A stretch of DNA of 21,981 nt from DATBDN01 sp036269895. Lineage in GTDB: Bacteria > Actinomycetota > Thermoleophilia > Solirubrobacterales > Thermoleophilaceae. The notes under the pieces were generated by a model. It was not told the DNA's origin and did not search any database. It saw only the letters and a list, made by a program, of their open reading frames with translations. A program made the translations under genes and the position numbers. Shown one piece after another: positions 19,487-21,981 of this stretch. The DNA lies in the NCBI GenBank assembly GCA_036269895.1, contig DATBDN010000197.1, forward strand, positions 1 to 21,981. Reading direction: 5' to 3'. Numbering within the stretch: position 1 is the stretch's first letter; each line of letters opens with the position of its first letter.

Positions 19487-20448
19487 CCTCGCAGCTGCTC
19501 CAGCGTGCACTCGCTCGGCTTCTTGTCGTCGCGCCAGCGCACGAACTTCGCACCGTGGCGGATGCGGTTGCCGGTGATGTGGTCGAAGTTCACCTCGACC
19601 ACGAGCTCGGGGCGCAGCCCCTCCCAGACGAGCTCCTCGTCGGACTTCCAGCGACTCGGCTCGCCGCTGCCGCGCTCGTAGGTCCGGTACGGCTCGATGA
19701 AGCTGACGAGCTCGCGCTTCTGCTTGGCGGTGAACCCGGACGTGTGGCCGACCACGTGCAGCTCGCCGGCGTCGTCGTAGGCGCCGAGGATGAGAGAGCC
19801 GAGCGTGCCCTCCGCCTTGCCGAAGCGGAACGCTACGACCACCAGGTCGGCGGTTCGGACGCGCTTGATCTTGCACATGCCGACGCGCTCGCCCGGCTTG
19901 TACGAGCAGGCCGACTCCTTGGCCACGACGCCCTCGGAGACGCCGGTGAGCCAGGCGCCCGCGGCGTCGCGATCGTCGGTGGCGGGTGTCACCTCGATCG
20001 GGTTGCCGACGGTCGTCTCCAGCCGCTCGCGCCGCTCGCCGTACGGACGCTCCATCAACACCTCGTCACCGTCTGCCAGCAGGTCGAACGCGACGTACGC
20101 CGCCGGCCACTGCTCGGCGAGCATCCGCACGCGCGACTCCGCCGGGTGGATGCGTTGGCCGAGCAGGTCGAACTCCTGGACGCCGTCGACCACGACGATG
20201 ATCTCGCCGTCCATCACCGCTCGGTCGCGGTCCATCTGCTTGATCGACTCGACGACCTCGGGGAAGTAGCGGTTCATGGGCTTGCCGTTGCGCGACTGCA
20301 GATAGACCTCGTGGCCGTCGCGGAAGACGATCGTGCGGAAGCCGTCCCATTTCGGTTCGTAGACCCAGCCGTCGCCGTCGGGTAGGTCCTTGGCTGACTT
20401 GGCCAACTGCGGGGGGATCGGCGGCTCCAGCGGCAACGCCATCGTCAT
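19483..20448 (-). CDS. ligC: ATP-dependent DNA ligase, LigC type
   Basis: A 321-aa minimal DNA ligase. The adenylation domain carries motif I EPKWDGFR with K33 as the AMP-accepting lysine, R52/N54 in LQSRNGK, motif III YVAFDLLA, motif IV EGVVAKE and motif V CKIKRVRTADLVV. The C-terminal OB-fold starts at about residue 205 (GTLGSLILGAYDDAGELHVV...). Length and absence of polymerase or nuclease modules fit LigC rather than LigD or LigB. In mycobacteria LigC works with Prim-PolC in base-excision-type gap repair; no Ku or Prim-Pol gene is visible here. The ATG overlaps the SDR stop as ATGA, and the ligase stop overlaps the GNAT start, so the three genes are one tightly coupled unit. Confidence 0.92.
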   Translation of the reverse strand: MTMALPLEPPIPPQLAKSAKDLPDGDGWVYEPKWDGFRTIVFRDGHEVYLQSRNGKPMNRYFPEVVESIKQMDRDRAVMDGEIIVVVDGVQEFDLLGQRIHPAESRVRMLAEQWPAAYVAFDLLADGDEVLMERPYGERRERLETTVGNPIEVTPATDDRDAAGAWLTGVSEGVVAKESACSYKPGERVGMCKIKRVRTADLVVVAFRFGKAEGTLGSLILGAYDDAGELHVVGHTSGFTAKQKRELVSFIEPYRTYERGSGEPSRWKSDEELVWEGLRPELVVEVNFDHITGNRIRHGAKFVRWRDDKKPSECTLEQLRG

Positions 20449-21230
20449 GGCCTCCTCGGCGCGGCGGCCTTGCCGCGCATCGTCCGCAGGATGCGGTCGG
20501 CCAGCGTCGGCGAGAGGCCCTGGAAGACGCGCAGCGCCTTGATCGACCCGGGGTAGTAGACCTCGCTCTCGTCACGCTCAACCGCTTGGACGATCTTCTC
20601 TGCGAGCGGTCGCGCGGGCAGCGTGTACTTGTCCCGCCGCCACTCCGGCAGCTGATCGCGCTGGTGGTCGTGCAGGTGGGTCTGCAACTCGCCCGGCATG
20701 ACCACCGTCACGTTCACCCCGGTGCCGTCGAGCTCGTGCCGCAGCGCGCGGGCGAACGCCAGCTGCGCGGCCTTGGTCGCGCCGTAGACGGATGCCTGCG
20801 GGAAGGCACGCACCCCGGCGGCCGAGGAGACGATGACGATGCTGCCGGAGCCGCGCTCGATCATCCGCCGCAGAGCCGGCTGCACGGTGTAGAGCGTGCC
20901 GAGCCAGTTGATCTGGGTCATCCGCTCGGCCTCGTCGAGCGGCAGCTCGGCGAAGTTCAGGTAACGCGCCACCCCGGCGTTGGCGACGACCACGTCGATG
21001 TCGCCGAAGGCCTTGACCACAGCTGCCATCTGCTGGCGGTCGGCGGCGTCAGCGATCAGGATCTTGTGGTCGGCATCCGGGAGCTCGTCGACGAGCGTGT
21101 GCAGCTCGCCCTCGCTGCGCGCGACCAGGCCCAGCTGGGCGCCGCGCCAAGCAAACTGCTCGGCGATCGAGCGTCCAAGTCCACGCGACGCGCCCGTCAC
21201 CAGTACCCGAGTTCCGTTTCCGAGCCGCAT
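20445..21230 (-). CDS. Short-chain dehydrogenase/reductase (SDR)
   Basis: A 261-aa classical SDR using NAD(P)H. The cofactor loop is TGASRGLG (12-19), with R40-area AR-S-E suggesting NADP preference. DAAD and NAG (NAGVA, about 84-88) are present, and the catalytic set is N108, S136, Y149 and K153 (SVYGATKAA). The C-terminal part (VYYPGSIKALRVFQGLSPTL then ADRILRTMRG) is like actinobacterial SDRs acting on lipids or hydrophobic ketones. First gene of the operon with ligC; the functional link to a DNA ligase is not obvious. The ATG at 21230 follows TAGGAT by 9 nt, divergent from the DtxR-type gene across 25 bp. Confidence 0.92.
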   Translation of the reverse strand: MRLGNGTRVLVTGASRGLGRSIAEQFAWRGAQLGLVARSEGELHTLVDELPDADHKILIADAADRQQMAAVVKAFGDIDVVVANAGVARYLNFAELPLDEAERMTQINWLGTLYTVQPALRRMIERGSGSIVIVSSAAGVRAFPQASVYGATKAAQLAFARALRHELDGTGVNVTVVMPGELQTHLHDHQRDQLPEWRRDKYTLPARPLAEKIVQAVERDESEVYYPGSIKALRVFQGLSPTLADRILRTMRGKAAAPRRP

Positions 21231-21239
21231 TCGAAGGCC

Positions 21240-21249
21240 ATCCTAAGAT
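21240..21249. promoter_or_regulatory. Shared bidirectional -10 element ATCCTAAGAT
   Basis: TAGGAT (21240-21245, minus) ends 9 nt before the SDR ATG at 21230; TAAGAT (21244-21249, plus) ends 6 nt before the GTG at 21256. They share the TA at 21244-21245. Expected starts: a leader of about 3 nt for SDR and exactly the G of GTG for the regulator. Confidence 0.5.
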
Positions 21250-21255
21250 GGCTAC

Positions 21256-21981
21256 GTGGCTCATGAGCACGCGACCGAGGGCGAGGAGCATTATCTCGAG
21301 ACGATCTTCTGGCTCGAGGAAGCCGGACTGGCGATTACAGGGGCCAACATCGCCCGGGCCCAGCAGGTCTCGCCGCCGACCGTGCACGAGATGGTCGGCC
21401 GCCTCGTCAACGACGGCTACGTCCAGCGCAACAGCGACAAATCGCTCGGCTTCACCGAGTCGGGCCGCGAGCACGCCAGCCACATCGTCCGTCGCCACCG
21501 GATGATCGAGCGCTTCCTGACCGACGTCCTCGGGATCCCCTGGGACGAGGTCCACGAGGAGGCCGAGCGGATCGAGCACGCGATGTCGCCGGTGCTGGAG
21601 GAGCGGATGCGGGCCGCGATCGGCGACGCCACCACCTGCCCCCACGGCCACCCGATCATCGAGGGCGCGCGCGAGCAGGGCTCGCTCCTGGCCGACGTCG
21701 AGGTCGGCGCCGACGTCGTCGTCCTGCGCTTCGAGAACGAGGCCGAGGAGCTGCTGCACTACCTGCGCGGCGCGGGCTTGGAGCCGGGGCTCGAGGGCAA
21801 GCTCGAGTCCTCCGACGAGGAGTCCGTCACGATCGCCTCGGTCGACGGCAAGCTCGCGTCTTCCGACGAGGATCGGGTCGTCATCTCCTCCGCCGACGGC
21901 GACCACGAGGTCAGCCTCAGCGTCGCCGAGACGGTCTCGGTCCGGGCCGACCCGGCGCCGCCGCCGCGGGCGGCGATCCCG
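21256..21981 (+). CDS. DtxR/MntR-family metal-dependent repressor (open at the right edge)
   Basis: 242 codons are visible without a stop. Residues 10-70 form the winged helix (EEHYLETIFWLEE; ANIARAQQVSPPTVHEMVGR as helix-turn-helix). Residues 75-140 are the dimer/metal domain with H81, E85, H100, E104, E107 and H108 (VHEEAERIEHAMS). E104 sits where DtxR/IdeR has Cys102 and MntR has Glu99, favouring a manganese sensor. H12 occupies the DtxR Met10/MntR Asp8 position, which is unusual. From about 150 an FeoA/SH3-like domain follows, containing a 17-residue tandem duplication (181-197, 198-214). It should repress metal-uptake genes when metal-loaded. GTG at 21256 fits both the family start and a leaderless promoter. 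The tail may end just beyond the window. Confidence 0.9.
   Translation, partial: MAHEHATEGEEHYLETIFWLEEAGLAITGANIARAQQVSPPTVHEMVGRLVNDGYVQRNSDKSLGFTESGREHASHIVRRHRMIERFLTDVLGIPWDEVHEEAERIEHAMSPVLEERMRAAIGDATTCPHGHPIIEGAREQGSLLADVEVGADVVVLRFENEAEELLHYLRGAGLEPGLEGKLESSDEESVTIASVDGKLASSDEDRVVISSADGDHEVSLSVAETVSVRADPAPPPRAAIP
21796..21897 (+). repeat. 51-bp tandem duplication inside the DtxR-type gene
   Basis: Two in-frame 51-bp units (21796-21846 and 21847-21897) encode GKLESSDEESVTIASVD and GKLASSDEDRVVISSAD, identical at 11 of 17 positions. The repeat falls in the SH3-like domain, probably lengthening a beta hairpin. Confidence 0.7.

Noticed and set aside
1186..20448. A DNA-repair island (PNKP-type kinase, MrfA/SftH helicase, LigC)
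   Set aside because: The three genes lie in separate transcription units spread over 19 kb with unrelated genes between; no operon evidence links them.

Overview
The window reads as a very GC-rich actinobacterial chromosome segment. Many GTG starts, 4-bp ATGA/GTGA gene overlaps, few Shine-Dalgarno sites, secreted DUF11/DUF3352-type proteins and the mix of families would suit Thermoleophilia (Solirubrobacterales-like). That placement is an inference from style and gene content, not a phylogenetic result. I see no phage, plasmid, CRISPR or intact transposase gene.

Layout. 1-803 (minus): a YbjQ/UPF0145 protein cut by the left edge and a DUF1326 protein, with two CACCC/GGGTG palindromes upstream. 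804-1185: those palindromes plus a remnant of a secreted protein. 1186-3292 (minus): a DUF1508-like protein followed by a 586-aa fusion of an aldo/keto reductase, a PNKP-type polynucleotide kinase and a degenerate zinc-binding HAD module. 3371-3763 (plus): remains of a two-gene SRPBCC-MarR operon. 3777-3913: three nested inverted repeats, including an inverted copy of the tRNA 3' end. 3904-3976 (minus): tRNA-Phe. 4019-4947 (plus): a two-gene YeeE/YedE-type transporter. 5016-7388 and 7449-8945 (plus): a secreted DUF11 protein and a lipoprotein. 8938-9954 (minus): an M23 metallopeptidase.

9992-10795 (minus) is an acyl-CoA thioesterase. Divergent from it are an SRPBCC protein and a translationally coupled small repeat protein (10825-11533). 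These converge with an MrfA/SftH-type helicase (11496-13820, minus). The helicase is divergent from a HAD phosphatase (13847-14632, plus), which ends in a REP-like palindrome. 14665-17908 (minus) is a compact five-gene operon: macro domain, glycerate kinase, alpha/beta hydrolase, secreted protein, NTF2-like protein. It is divergent from a DUF2332 protein (17926-18996). 19001-21230 (minus) is a tightly overlapped SDR-LigC-GNAT operon, divergent from a DtxR/MntR-type regulator that reaches the right edge.

The most interesting signals are: (1) the reductase-kinase-HAD fusion; (2) a consistent leaderless promoter layout, with TANNNT placed so that transcription should begin 0-3 nt before the start codon, and in three divergent pairs two such -10 boxes sharing one central TA (ANNNTANNN[T/C]) in gaps of 25-29 bp; (3) an inverted 16-nt copy of the tRNA-Phe 3' end bracketing a REP-like hairpin; (4) the decayed SRPBCC-MarR operon, where one substitution could explain both loss of the MarR start and read-through of the SRPBCC stop.
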